Part shown: in pieces, positions 46,426 through 57,900 of the stretch
How the letters are laid out: the number at the start of each line of letters is the position of its first letter
How positions within the stretch are numbered: position 1 is the stretch's first letter
From: Datnioides undecimradiatus
Lineage: Eukaryota > Chordata > Actinopteri > Lobotiformes > Datnioididae
Assembly (NCBI GenBank): GCA_008933995.1
Contig: WARS01000044.1
Location: 1,198,866-1,262,865, forward strand
Direction: 5' to 3'
DNA: 64,000 bases
The notes under the pieces: model-generated
The model's input: only the letters and a program-made list of their open reading frames with translations
What the model was told of the DNA's origin: nothing
Database searches by the model: none
Program-made: the position numbers and the translations under genes

Positions 46426-49400
46426 GTGAGTGAGGGGGAGAGGTGGGTAACCCTCTGCGTCTGTGCATGTGTTTGTGTGTGTGAGAGAGAAGGAGGGTGG
46501 CAGAGTGTGAGATATTACTTGTGTGTAAGACAAACACTACTTCCTTTTTGATGGTTTGTGGTGGCGGCCATTCTGCCTCATATGACCTTTAAGGTATACA
46601 CTCAAACTTGTCCGCTGTTGCTGTAGAGCAGAGGGCCTCAGTATACAGAGGGCAGGGGTCTGCTGCAAGCAGTAGGTGCACACCTGACACATGTCTACCA
46701 TCACCATTTTCATAGTTATGTGCATTTTTTTTTCAGTTTCCCTTTTAGTTTCAAACCCCACCCCTTGGTTGGTCAGCTCCAATCACATTGATCCATCTTG
46801 ACCCGCTTTACCGAACTCACTTTTAGTTAGAATAAGAATAATAACTCTGCCTAAAGGACATAGAACTGCTGGTCACTGGCATGCAGAATAAAGTGGAATA
46901 TATTTTTATTGCAGTAAACAACATTAGATTGGGACCCCTATGGGACCTCCTGCTTAGATAAATAACATGAAAAATTGAAATTTAATAGTGTTTAGGGTAG
47001 TCAGTGCAACACGCAGACAGGCCAGATGAGTATTGATGAGCAGACACCAAACCTGAGATGTGTCCATTCAAAACTGGTCTTTTTTTTTATTGATTCATAT
47101 TTTTGCAATAGCCCTGTAGCTCACATAAGTGTTAATTAGGTTATTATTTTTCTGGTAATATATTCAAAGCATCTGGTTACATTTCATATTATTAATGTTA
47201 GAGTGTGACCATCGGTACTTCTCTGTGCAAGTTACATATAGCCCAGTTTTTTAAGTTGTCCTCCTTCCTGCTCTGCACACACAGAGGACATTTTCTTTCA
47301 GTTTTGTAATGGATTGTTCACTCACAGCAGGTCAGCAGTTGGATGCTATGTCATATTTTGGCACTAGCCAAGGTCTGACCTTGGTACTTGTTTATTATGG
47401 AATATTGAGTGCTTTGGGATTGAAGAGGAAGTTCTAAATGAACGTTTCAGAAGCACAGCTAGTGCCATTGTGCATCTAACAATAAACCCCCAGAGTATCA
47501 ATGAATATTTGAGGATAATGGTTTTCTCTTAATGGGATCACAATATGTTTTGTTCTCTCTGAAAGACAAGTACGTCAGCAGGCATTTCAGATTTCTTAAG
47601 TTAGTTTTATTTTTTTTTGTGCACCACAAAATATGAGTTAAAATAATGCTCAATAGTATTATTTGCAAGAAATTTGAATGCAAACCATCAACTCTTTGAA
47701 CATCCATACTAACTTCACCTACCAGCATAGCCAAACAGCACAGACCAGGAATGGTGCATTGTGGACTTATGTGTGACTCGAGGCAACCCCTGGATGTTTG
47801 TAATGAGGCCCATTATTCTTTCCATATGTTTGGTGTCTGCTGAGAGCCCCCATTGTAGCCCAATAATTGAGTTGTGAGGGGCGTTTAACCCAGGAGCTTC
47901 AAGAGGGGGCTGCTGTCTATTCTGTGACATCACATACAGTACCAGTACCTTGAATGAATCACCTCTCACTCATTGCACTGACTCCAGCAAGTCCACTGAT
48001 TACATGGGTGTTGGCACGGATGCATGGTGCCTCCTTTGGATGGGAATGAAAGGGTTTCCAGAGGGATTTAGTCATTTCTTTCCATGCTTCGATTTTAAAC
48101 GGCTTATGTAGATTAGCTAGTTTGAATTGTAGCAGCACATGCATTAAATGTTTTTAAATCATTGATGTGACACCGAGTAGTATTACAGAAAAGTAATAAA
48201 TGAAACAATAATCATATATAAAGTGTCAATATTTACTCCAGTTTTCATCAATCTTTGCATTTTTAGGGTTGATACCCCGTAGCCCTTGAAGGTTTGAAAG
48301 CTTTATAGGAAACCTGTGCTGGTTGTACAAAGATCAAAAGGTTAAGGCAGGGTTTATCGCTTATTATCTCATTAGGACAATAAATCATGTATAGGTGAGG
48401 CTGGCATACAAAACCATCCCACTTATATTTGTAGCCTACACATTTAAACTGACTTTACATATCATATTTACCACCGACTCATTCACATGCACCCAAAGAT
48501 AATTATGCCATAGTTTGAAGGTAATGTGATTACATTAACCTTTTAGTTTTTAGCTAATACTAACAGCTTAATGGGTCTGATGGGGATCCTTCGAGACATC
48601 TCCTCTCTTGAGTTAAAAGATGCTGCCTCCGCAGCAGCTACACCCAGGGTCCACTCGATTTTCCATAGAGCATCAGGAGTTGTCATAGTGCTGGTTGAGG
48701 AATGCTGCTTGTGGTCCCCAGCTCTTTGAAGAGGACATACTGGATAGCTTTTTTCAGCTTTTCACCAAAGCCTGCCTTGGCAGGTCTGCTGACATAATCT
48801 GGATTCTTGGCCTTAGTTTGTTGCCTAGTGAAACACAACCATAAATGCTAATGTTTGGGGCTTGATGGTCTTGAATCTTCAAAAGCCTTCCACAGAAATG
48901 TTTAACCTGAAGCGACAATATGAGCACATGGTAACGCTGCTCTCTGAGCGTGTTCATTATCTATCTAAAAATGCCCTTGAGTAGAGAGTCCTGCTTCAGG
49001 TTGCATGCCTAAGGTTTACAACGTTGTCACACGAAGAATGGAAGGTGCTTTTCTCACCAACCGCAAATTACATTCAACTCTGTGTTTTGTTGTTCATTTT
49101 CCCTACCCAAAACTGAATTTAGACCTTTTTGTTAAAGAAAATATAAGATGGTGTGTCTTTTGTGTCATGTTGCTGCTTCAACTGACCCGTTTCTTATTCA
49201 GACATCTTGAAGCGTAACTGCAGGAAACACATAAATCTACCTATTAACATTAAGAAGGACTCCATCACTGTAAGTTGTAAACTCTGTCTTGAGTGTCATT
49301 ACATGGAACTGTGTTTGACTTGCTTATTGCTGTGATTGAAGTCACTGCCTACGTGCATTATATTTACTTTCTATTATATTTGAGTTATCAAGTGTCAAAT

Positions 49401-52400
49401 GGATGAGTGCATTTTAAATCTTTGCACAATGGGAGCAAAATGGTTGTCTTCATTAAAGCATGCTGCTACTTCATAAAAAGTCATTGCAATGCACCAAACC
49501 TCTGCTTCAACAGAACAAAACACAATGCAAATGTATTTACAGAGAGGAAGCTTTGTTGCAGCATTCTGCAGATTAGACCCAATTAAATCAACTGTGGCAA
49601 TCAAGTTCCACTTATTCTTCTTGTCCTAGGTTGTTCGACGTGTGTACAGTTTCTCGGACTGACAGAGAAACCAAACTCACTTTGGTCTTTGAGCACGTGG
49701 ATCAGGACCTGACCACATACCTGGAGAAGGCCCCCGACCCCGGAGTACCACCGGAAACCATAAAGGTAACTGTTGCCATTGTTATCCCAACGAATTCACG
49801 GAGCCAAATAGCCTTTAACGTCTTTAATGGCCAATGTGCTTTTATTTTACATCAGCGAGCAATACATAAACAGTACTGCTGGACAAACAGGGAAGGATGT
49901 AATTTGAAATATTACCGTAAGTCTCTATTTGAATTATAAAGTTATTTGCTAGAGTTATTTGCTAATCTTTTACGGCCTGAATGTTGCTTGACCACAGTCA
50001 TGTCTGTATGGTACCGAGTGAGTTTTCTTGGCCAGAGACACTGAGGACAGAGTGCAGTTCCCTACAACATCAGAGGTACTGGAGCGTTTTGAAGGGCAGC
50101 ACATGTGGCAGATGGGCTCCAAATTAGAGGCTCCCTCACTTCTCTATTTTCACTCTGCCCTCTCTTTCCAAGTTCACACTGTATTACAGATGGAGACAGT
50201 CGAGTGGTCCGTGTGAAACTAGATTTAAAAATCTTCCCTTTTTGTTTCGAAACTAAGGGTACTCTACATGATGCTGACAGTTGGTCCTGAAAGTAGTTTG
50301 ATGTTTGTACAAGCAATGCTGATGATGATTCACAAACACACATTCAAAGTCACCGCTATTATCCATTTCTATAATTCATTAAATAAATCCAGCGAGTGTC
50401 CACTTACATTTGCCAGAGGGTCGGAAGTGGATGTGGGACCAACTGCTTTCCTCCATAACTGTCTCTTTTTATTTTGATCTTCCCACACTCATACTTTGTT
50501 AAAAATCTCTTTATCATGTTTCACCCCTAGGTCTGTAAATGTATCACGTACAGTATTGGAGAAGTACATCTCTATTTTTGGACTGAGGGGCCTCAGAGTT
50601 TGAAGTGTCATATTTGAAACAGAGAAGTTCTGGAAGCTAGAGTAACCGTTGGTTTTCACCCCTGGGGCCGGCTTTATGTGTGAAGGTTTTGTGTCGAGCT
50701 GTAATGGTGGCGGGGTGCTGTGCAAGCGTAGACGAGTCAGGTAGATCATACCTGAGGCTTTCCCAGGTTTTTTTTCTGAAGTTGATACAGTGCTAGGTAC
50801 TGTACTTTCTTTGGATTTTTCTGTGCACTTACTGCATTCATGCCGTTGTTATTGGGCTCCAAATATTGTACTTGAAATAATGAAGCTCACATTTACATGA
50901 AAACCTGCAACTGCTGCTCTAACTGATTCATTATTTTTGTTTATTTGACTTTTATACTCAGCCATAATATGGTTATTTGTAGAACTTTTTACTAAGTTGA
51001 TTCGCTCATAGAAAGTAAATCAGCAACTAATTAATGTAAATCCTGATGATCTGATGATGATGCAACATGACACTTGGGGTTGACAGAAATTTTGATGTTT
51101 GCTCTCAACCAAAATGCATTCATGGTGTTGCGCTTTTCTGCACGCACGAAAAAGAAGTAGTGTGAAGAAAAAAAGTCAGTCTGGCCAAGTGGGATTGATT
51201 TGTTTTGAGGAGTTGTCGTTTTTGGAAAGTAACAAAAATTGTTGGACGCCATCCCCTGAATTCTGCTGCTGGAAAAGTTAGTGGGTGCAGGTTTTCAGCT
51301 CAGGTCAGTTTCTGTTCATCAGACAGGTGCTTTGTTTGAAGCATAATGACCCCTTAAAGCTCCTGTCCTTCTCAGGCCTTCTCCTAAGATCCATACAGAG
51401 CATTTAGAGGACAAGAGCTCATTAATTGAGTGACAAGATGACACGGGCACCACTCCCTGTTATTTCTAGGACAGTGGACATTGCATAGTAACTACCCCTG
51501 GCCTCCCCACACACTCCAGTTGCCCCCCCTTCCCAGTAACTTCATTTGCCCTCGGTGGTACCAGATGACAGCAGATAGTGGATCCCAGTCCAGCAGTCCC
51601 AAATTTAGCACACCTGAACACATCTAATTAAATGCTTATTGTTCAGTTCAAGAGTATCAACCCTGAGTACCCTAAACTAAAACGTTCACCCTCAACCAAA
51701 AAGAACAGGCATACCTTTCCTTAAAACTTTTCTGTCCCTAGCATCAGACTCCCCACCCTGGCCCAGTGTGTCCACTTCAGTCCCCCACCCTCCACCACCC
51801 ACTCAGCCTTACTCAGACTCAAGACCCACCACATGGTCATTGATGAAAGAGGTCCTCCTCCAGGAATCAAATGAGCTGGAAGGACATCAAGCGGTTGGGC
51901 TGCCCCAGCCTCAGTTCTCCTCAGCCGGGCCAGCGCTTGGGTCTCGCACACCCTCCTCCACCACCACCGTCCAAGCTTCCACAACTCCATTCTCTGGGCC
52001 CATAAAGGGGGAGGTTAATGAAGCATGGGGAGGGAATTACACTAACGCTAACCGGCAGATGTCCCATATTGTGCCTAGCTACAATAAACAATATGGCTGC
52101 CTCTGGTACATTTGCATCAGAAAGGGAGGCGCACTCAGAAAGCCATGTTTTGACTGCATCTTGCAGAGGGCTGACTACTTTTTTCCTGGTCCTTCTGCTT
52201 TTTCAGGGTCAGATCTGTTGCCTTTTTGTGTGATTTTGTTTCCTCCTGGCCAAGTTGTTTGTGAGGGTTTTGAGGGTTGAAGTGCTGCCAGTTGAAGACA
52301 GTTGTGTGTTGAGCAACTCTTGTAAGTCTTCTTGATGCTGAAATCAGCTTTGTGTGAGACTGAGGGATGTCTCATTCTTGCTTTCTTTGCCATGCATGGT

Positions 52401-52910
52401 CTTAAGCTTTGTTGCAGTATTAATTTGTCTATTTTAATTTCTAAACTTGGTGTTTTGGCAATGAAGCAAGTTGAGCTGTTGGACATAGTCGGAATATTTT
52501 ACTCCATTACTCCATTGTGAGGGTAATTGATTGAGCAAAGAAGATGACACTCAGGCCAAGGGGGCCAAGATTGTTTGTGTGTTTGTCCAAGAGTCACACT
52601 TCTGAGATAATTAGTGTTTACTAGGAAATGCTGCTGAAAGGAAGCACGGCGAAATGGCTATTTAAAGCAGAGAGGAACTGGGGGGCGGCATGCTATTGTG
52701 TTAGCCCCCCCCCCCATCCCTTACCCACTCAGTCACTCACTCACACATACACACACACACACAAAATAACCAACTGCCTGCCTTTCTCCTATGGCCCTGT
52801 TTGTCTGCTGCCCTCCGTGCTGGGTCATGGCTGGATGGAGATGTAGAAAGGAAGGTCTGTTTATGCATCCTGCCTGCCCTTGGTCAGAGGGCACACACAC
52901 ATGTGCATGC

Positions 52911-52962
<52 letters not shown>

Positions 52963-54998
52963 CTGATGCACTATTAGATGTGTGCACCTATGTACACACT
53001 ACACACAAGGTAATGGAGATACATACATGTCACATTAAGACAGACCCAAAGTGACACTCAGTTTGTGTGTATATATGAACCCACACACACACACACACAC
53101 ACCCATCACTCCCCATCTCGACAGCATTGTGTGGGGCGCCCTGTCTCCTCCTCTATGGCCAGCCCAGCAGCCTGCCCCGCGCCGTTTGCTAATGTTTTCT
53201 GCTTGAGTGTGCAGACCCCTTTGACTCACTCACCAGCTGGTTGGCCAGTGAATAGAGCTGCGGGCTCAGGTCCATGTCACTTGTGAGGTCTTGGCGGAGG
53301 GTTTTGGCGGGGGGGTAGGGTGTAGGGTGTAGGGGGCATGTGTGTGTGCATAGGGAAGGAGTGTGTGTGTGTTTTGGAGGGGTGTGTATGGAGCTGGGAT
53401 GCAACACACCACCAAGAGCATCAAGGCATTTCTCTTCAATGCCTCACTATTCTCTTCCTTTTCTCATGTTGTCTTGTTGACCATGTTTGGTTTTCTAACT
53501 AGACTTAATGATTGTAGAACATTTTTACTCTGATAAACTCATTATTCATCTATTTATTCATTTTTATCTATTATTAGGCTTAATATTATCAAATAATCCA
53601 AGCCAAAGCTCTGCCAGAAACCACCTGGCTGCAATCTGTTGTAATAACTTATTTGTTTATAGGTGCAGGACCTGTTTGGGAGTCTTTCTGTTTGAAAAGA
53701 ACAAGTCCTGGCTGGTTTGGACACAGTTCATTGCTATTCACACCAGTTTACTTTTGCCTTGTGTGTTATAGATGCAATGCCTATGGCCATTTCTGAGGTC
53801 AGCTTTTGGGCATAAAAAGACAACGAGCGTCAATTAACTCAAGCAAGCCAGCTGCTGAGAAACAGAGATTCATGCTTATACAGAGGGAGACCTCACTCTG
53901 CCCCATCCTCTGTGTGTGTGTGTGTGTGTGTGCGTGCGCGTGTATGTGTCAGTTATCAAACATAATACTAAATATTAATATTAATAGTTAACTTTGCTTT
54001 GCAGGCTTTTTTCATTCTGGTTTTTTGTTGCCTGGTTTTAATGGAGGAATGAATTCAAAGGTTGATATAGAGGTTTGGAGTTGTGAAGCCACCTGTCTTT
54101 GCAATTTTGCAAGGACAATTAAGGCTGAACTATTTTGGAAATCAAATTCATCAGATCCTATTCAGTCATTCCCAGCCGTCAATCTTTCACTTCATCTGGT
54201 CTTTGCTGTTTGTCCACTCTGACTCTTCCCAGTGGCTGTTGACAGCACACAGCATTATGTTTTCAGTTGTACATAGGTAACTCCATCCCATTTTCATGAG
54301 CGCCACATATCAGGAACGCCGTGAGGGAATTCCTCCAAATCTAGCACAAAAGTTCAGCTGGTGGTCAACAGTCACTGTGACCTGACAAAGCCTACCGTGT
54401 CCATACGCTAATACGCTAATTTCATACGTGCTTGATTGGCTAAGATGTTGAAGTGAAGTCATATTGCTGTACAGAAACCAGTTTTCAACATTTATTCAAA
54501 GCCATAACTCAGGAACAGATGGGCCAATAGTGACCGTGACCATGTTTCATCATTTGGTCAGATACTGAATTGCTGAGACTAATTTTGTGTGAAAAATCCC
54601 TTTTGTTGAATTCAGAATCTCTGTGTAATACTAGATTCTAGATAGACATGTACCTAAACTGTAACTTGACTTGACCGGTAGAGGCATGCAAAGCTGTCAC
54701 AAAGCTGTAGTTCTGTTTTTTGTCAGTGTTGGAAAGCTCTGGTCCTCCTCACTATTTTAATTCTGTGTCCTTGTTGTGTTTATAAAAATCCACCCCCTCT
54801 CTTTGTTCTTTCTGTTTTGTTGTCTTACAGGATATGATGTACCAGCTGCTCCAGGGGCTGGACTTCCTGCACTCACACCGCGTGGTTCACCGTGACCTGA
54901 AACCCCAGAACATCCTGGTCACCAGCGGAGGACAGATTAAACTGGCCGACTTTGGTCTTGCCCGCATCTACAGCTTCCAGATGGCTCTCACCTCTGTG
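46202..54998 (+). CDS. cdk6: cdk6 (cyclin-dependent kinase 6), 5' half, 3 coding exons
   Basis: CDK6 is the D-type-cyclin-dependent Ser/Thr kinase that phosphorylates RB-family proteins to drive G1 progression. Exons 46202-46425, 49630-49765 and 54831-54998 join in frame to residues 1-176. Visible elements are the glycine loop GEGAYGKV (17-24), catalytic K40, the cyclin-binding helix PLSTIRE (52-58, E58), gatekeeper F95 with hinge EHVDQD (96-101), HRDLKPQN (140-147, D142), DFG (160-162) and the activation-loop T174. The protein tracks human CDK6 at nearly every position. CDK4 is excluded by sequences such as [17 protein letters not shown] and [15 protein letters not shown]. The N-terminus is three residues shorter than human. 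The T-loop end and C-lobe (from VTLWYRAPE) are not in the window; intron 4 exceeds 9 kb. The gene is divergent from hepacam2. Confidence 0.97.
46426..49629 (+). other. cdk6: cdk6 intron 2
   Basis: A 3.2-kb intron between the first and second coding exons. It is AT-rich and mostly unique-looking. No exon, repeat family or RNA gene was recognised. Confidence 0.85.
49630..49765 (+). CDS. cdk6: cdk6 second coding exon
   Basis: A 136-nt exon encoding R75-K120, with [20 protein letters not shown] (76-95) and the hinge. The acceptor is TTGTCCTAG and the donor AAG|GTAACT. It ends in phase 0. The surrounding open frame runs on into the intron and should be cut here. Confidence 0.96.
52915..52960. repeat. 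(AC)23 microsatellite
   Basis: A 46-bp uninterrupted AC run in cdk6 intron 3. A shorter CA run follows at about 53083-53101. Confidence 0.96.
54290..54590. repeat. Dispersed teleost repeat copy
   Basis: It contains blocks I recognise from a very common percomorph repeat: CAGGAACGCCGTGAGGGAAT, CCAAAT.TAGCACAAA, GTGGTCAA, CACTGTGACCTGACAAA, and GCCATAACTCAGGAACAGAT followed by GGGCCAAT.GTGACC. The copy is degenerate and lies about 240 bp upstream of the third coding exon. Family name is not determined. Confidence 0.6.
54831..54998 (+). CDS. cdk6: cdk6 third coding exon (catalytic loop and DFG)
   Basis: A 168-nt exon encoding D121-V176, with the catalytic loop [11 protein letters not shown] and the activation-loop segment [13 protein letters not shown]. 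The acceptor is TGTCTTACAG and the donor GTG|GTGAGT. Both ends are phase 0. The open frame continues past the donor only by chance. Confidence 0.97.
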
Positions 54999-57900
54999 GT
55001 GAGTTATGCTTGTTCATATTCCCGAACTCAGCAGGACTCATCCAATAGTTTCTTACAACAGACGGACTCAAAACAAACACTCCCAAACACTGAGAGCCCA
55101 GCTGATGAAAAGAGACCCAAAAGTGGGTCGCAGGATGTTTTAAGTGGGTCATAGACACAAATAGATTTGGAGAATATTACATGATCTAATTTATTGGTTG
55201 ATGATGTCATAGTTGTACTGCAACCTGCAAACGTTGGTGAGCATTCATTTTAATTAACCTAATTTTGCATCCTTAATCTTATATTGTAAATCTCTGTGCT
55301 CTCTTATAAATGACCCACACAATGTCTGAATGCATTTTATTATACAAACAACAGGCATTATTAACAGATAATCTCGCAATTTGCACAGAGAAATAGTGCA
55401 AATTCAGATCATTTTCTAGTCAGCTTGCCTGTGTGCATATCTCTGCGCATTGCATATGCTTTTAACATTGTGTATGACTCAGAATCAAGCCGTCGTTCTC
55501 ATGAAGGCTGGTAGATAGAGACAGTGACACACTGCCTTGAACTACAATCCCATCTCCAGGGAGTTAGATGAAAAGCGTCTAATGTGATGTAGTGGGCACT
55601 TACAGGGCATCAGCGGGTAGCTCTCCAGCACCGGGCCAAATGATAGGGTTTCTCTGTGTAAAGTGAGAGCCAAGGGCCCCTGTGGTCTGTCTCAGGAATC
55701 CCTCAGTGGCTGTTGCAGACAGGGATGGGACAGACGAGAAGAGACAGACACCCCTCCCTTTCCACTGTCGGTACTTTGATGTCCGACTGTTGAGCTCTGG
55801 GCTCTGATGACCAGATAAAGTAGAGAGAGAAAGACTGAAAGGAGTCTTTGGAAGAGTTTGAAATCAGGAGAGATGAGACTTTTGAGATAAAGGTAGCCAG
55901 CAACAGTAGCTCAGTGCCATAATCCTTTATTTAGTGAGAGAGTTTTCTGCTCCGCTTCACATTCACACATGTATATGCATCCATGCTATTAGCTCTTTTG
56001 CTAATCAAACTGATGAGTTTGTGCCCCTTAGGTTCATTCTGGTTCGGACATTGTCAGTACGTTGTTAGTCAGTCTTGTGAAAGGTGAATTTCAGGTAATG
56101 GAGTATTGGACTATAGCGTTTGTATGAAAAAATGCACGAGTTGTATTTTTTCCCCTGGTGAAGGTGTCACAGTGTGGCTCTAGTAAAAAAGGAGATGTAA
56201 TTCAGCTGCTGTGAGCGTAAATAGAGACATACAGTCTAAGAAAGATGAATGACGATGGTGTTGAAATGGACAGAGAACAAAATATTGACATTACTTAATG
56301 TTACTCACCCATACTGCAGATGAGGCATCAGAATGATTGGAACCAGGATGAAGGTTGTAGGTGAAGGCCATGCACCTTTTTGTTATGCTACGTTAGCAAA
56401 GTTCATTGGAACTTAAGTCAGGCTCACCCAGTACATCCAGTAATACAGCATCTACCCACCTAAAGTAAATAAAAACATCCTTTGGGAAAGAATGCACTTT
56501 TATTCTGCTGTCAGCATCAGAATGGAGCGACACACAGGCGCCTCTGCCGTTGTCACTGCAAGAGATGTGAACCCAGGCGAGTGGACACAAGCAGGTGCTC
56601 CTCCCTTCATGTTGACTAGAGCTGACGTATAATCTGTGTGTTTCACTTAGTAAGGACTCCCTGTGCTCTGTGATCAATTTGTAAAGGTAAGTAGATGCTA
56701 AAACATAAAGCAATCGGAGATGGGGCTGATCTGGTTCATTTTAAGTGAAGGCTGATAACACATCACAGTTCACATTTAGGTGCTAATGTCTCCTTGAACT
56801 CCAACAGCAATGAAACCCCTGACAGCCAAGGCAGCTCATTCAGCCTTACATTAGGAGATTTGTTTTTCTTGCTACACAACAAAAAATGCTCATCATGGGC
56901 TATAAGGGATAAAATGATATTTTTATATGGATATTACTCTGATAAGTGACACCTAAGGATGGCGTTATTAATTAAATAATTATCACATTAAGTTAACAGG
57001 TCCTTTCATAATCAAGACAGCAGTTATAAAGAGTGTTGAAAAACGTGTTAGAGATATTAAGACAGAGTAATGTTGGTTGCTTTTTCTGTTTGACTCATTT
57101 GTGGTTGAAACGCTGAACTGTAATTTCTCAGCATTATTATCTAGGGTATTTTTGATGAATCAGATAAGACTAGTTTTCTCAAGTAATTTATACAATTTGT
57201 CTCTCTGGTTGATGATAATACACAGCTAACTCACAATGGAAGATGTACCTAATCACAAAATTTACATAGTGTTACACAATAGTCACACAGTGTCTGTGTG
57301 TGTGGTTTCTCAGTAGGTTTTATCTTTGAATACACGTTGTAGTTCTTTTCACACTCGATAGGAACAGCTTATGGTGAGGGTAGAGTTTTTACCCGGGAAT
57401 TCACCTTTAGATATGAATGCCAAGTGACAAGTCCCTGAAACTACTCATGCACACACAGAAACACACAACATGACTGAATATGAGTTCATTTGCACACACA
57501 CTCACACACTCATTTCCTTTCTTGGTTTGGCAGACTGTGCCACAAAAATGAGATGGAGGTTGTGCGTGTGTTTTTGAGTACGTGCATGAGGGTGTGTGTG
57601 TGCGTGTGTGTTAGCTCATGCATGCACTTGAGCAGAGCGCTGCAATGTGAGCACGAGATCTTCGGTTTTAGATTAATGCGTCTGTGTCTGGAATCCCCCT
57701 ATCAGTCCAGAGTGTGCGCGTGCACACACGCACACATAATCTCCATTCATCCATTTACTGTTTCCTCTTGCTAATAAAAGCAGATAATGGTCACTGTATG
57801 CAGCACATATGCACACAAATTCACAGAGCGTTTAAGAGGATCTTCCCCTTTGCCCAACAGAACAGCAGTTGCTTATTTAGTCACCTAATGCCACCGTTAC

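Larger units (their letters stand above)
49766..54830 (+). other. cdk6: cdk6 intron 3
   Basis: A 5.1-kb intron with several CA microsatellites (notably 52915-52960), a short C homopolymer near 52708 and a dispersed teleost repeat (about 54290-54590). A 170-codon open frame at 51768-52280 is Pro/Ser/Thr-rich, starts with GTG and has no recognised similarity, so it was not called. Confidence 0.8.

Noticed and set aside
51768..52280. 170-codon plus-strand open frame in cdk6 intron 3
   Set aside because: It starts with GTG, is Pro/Ser/Thr-rich with no recognised family, and sits inside an intron. No evidence for a separate gene.
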